Assembly: GCA_028712075.1 (NCBI GenBank)
Contig: JAQTQX010000021.1
Location: 1-64,000 of the forward strand
Source: Desulfuromonadaceae bacterium
Lineage (GTDB): Bacteria; Desulfobacterota; Desulfuromonadia; Geobacterales; Pseudopelobacteraceae
DNA: 64,000 nucleotides
Direction: 5' to 3'
Part shown: positions 63,984 through 64,000 of the stretch, in pieces
Layout: each line of letters opens with the position of its first letter
Position numbering within the stretch: position 1 is the first letter of the stretch
The notes under the pieces: generated by a model
The model's input: the letters and a program-made list of their open reading frames with translations, nothing else
Databases searched by the model: none
What the model was told of the DNA's origin: nothing
Made by a program: the position numbers and the translations under genes

Positions 63984-64000
63984 ACTTTTAATGAATATCC

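Noticed and set aside
63735-64000. c-di-GMP (GEMM) riboswitch in the cytochrome leader
   Set aside because: GEMM motifs precede some Geobacter cytochrome genes, but the conserved core (GGGACGCAAAGCC-like) is not seen here.

Overview
The window looks like a chromosomal segment of a Geobacter/Geotalea-type member of the Desulfuromonadia. The reasons are the multihaem c-type cytochromes with CxxCH motifs, a System II (ResB/CcsA) cytochrome c maturation block, many two-component and sigma-54 elements, and large glycan clusters with radical SAM enzymes. I infer genus level only. No rRNA, tRNA or CRISPR array was seen.

Layout. (1) 1-8.7 kb: the start of a secreted protein (minus strand), two family-2 glycosyltransferases, a small secreted protein, a methyltransferase, an O-acyltransferase, a GT4 glycosyltransferase, and a NarX/NarL-like two-component pair. 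(2) 9.1-25.7 kb: a surface-glycan cluster on the plus strand. It has two paralogous Wzx-type flippases, three radical SAM proteins, two tandem DegT-type aminotransferases, an RmlC-like cupin, an extended SDR, GT2 and GT4 enzymes, a polysaccharide deacetylase, several methyltransferases, and a UPF0489/YkgJ pair. (3) 25.8-29.1 kb: a Cache-HAMP histidine kinase coupled to an NtrC-type regulator. (4) 29.1-36.5 kb: a patchwork with a CelD-like acetyltransferase, a shrunken IS200/IS605 element, a large membrane protein with a GT2, an IS3 scar, a MazEF-like toxin-antitoxin pair and an AAA/DUF4143 ATPase. (5) 36.5-42.6 kb: further glycosyltransferases and two GT-C-like membrane proteins. (6) 42.8-57.6 kb, all minus strand: a B12-dependent radical SAM protein, a six-cysteine secreted protein, ResB-like proteins, a DUF2318 protein, an ABC ATPase with two FtsX-type permeases, a 4-TM protein, a WG-repeat lipoprotein, ResB, CcsA and a DUF4019-like lipoprotein. 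I read this as a metal/haem-handling and cytochrome c maturation locus. (7) 57.8-64 kb: a small secreted protein, a HigBA pair, and a decahaem and a tetrahaem cytochrome behind a textbook sigma-54 promoter.

The most unusual feature is a dispersed family of 7-bp repeats (GATGAGG, GATGAGA, GTTGAGG and relatives). It fills nearly every non-overlapping gene junction between 38.6 and 57.1 kb, plus two junctions near 1-2 kb. The two-armed arrays always have a GATGAG-type arm first and a CTCATC-type arm second, so a transcript from either strand would fold into a long hairpin. The arrays supply stop codons, start codons and C-terminal tails to neighbouring genes. At two places the hairpin arms enclose an S23-type four-helix-bundle gene instead of a short loop. 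The two S23 genes are close paralogs and both begin inside an array. I propose that S23 gene plus heptad arms form a repeat-borne mobile or RNA-acting element, and that the empty hairpins are its non-autonomous derivatives.
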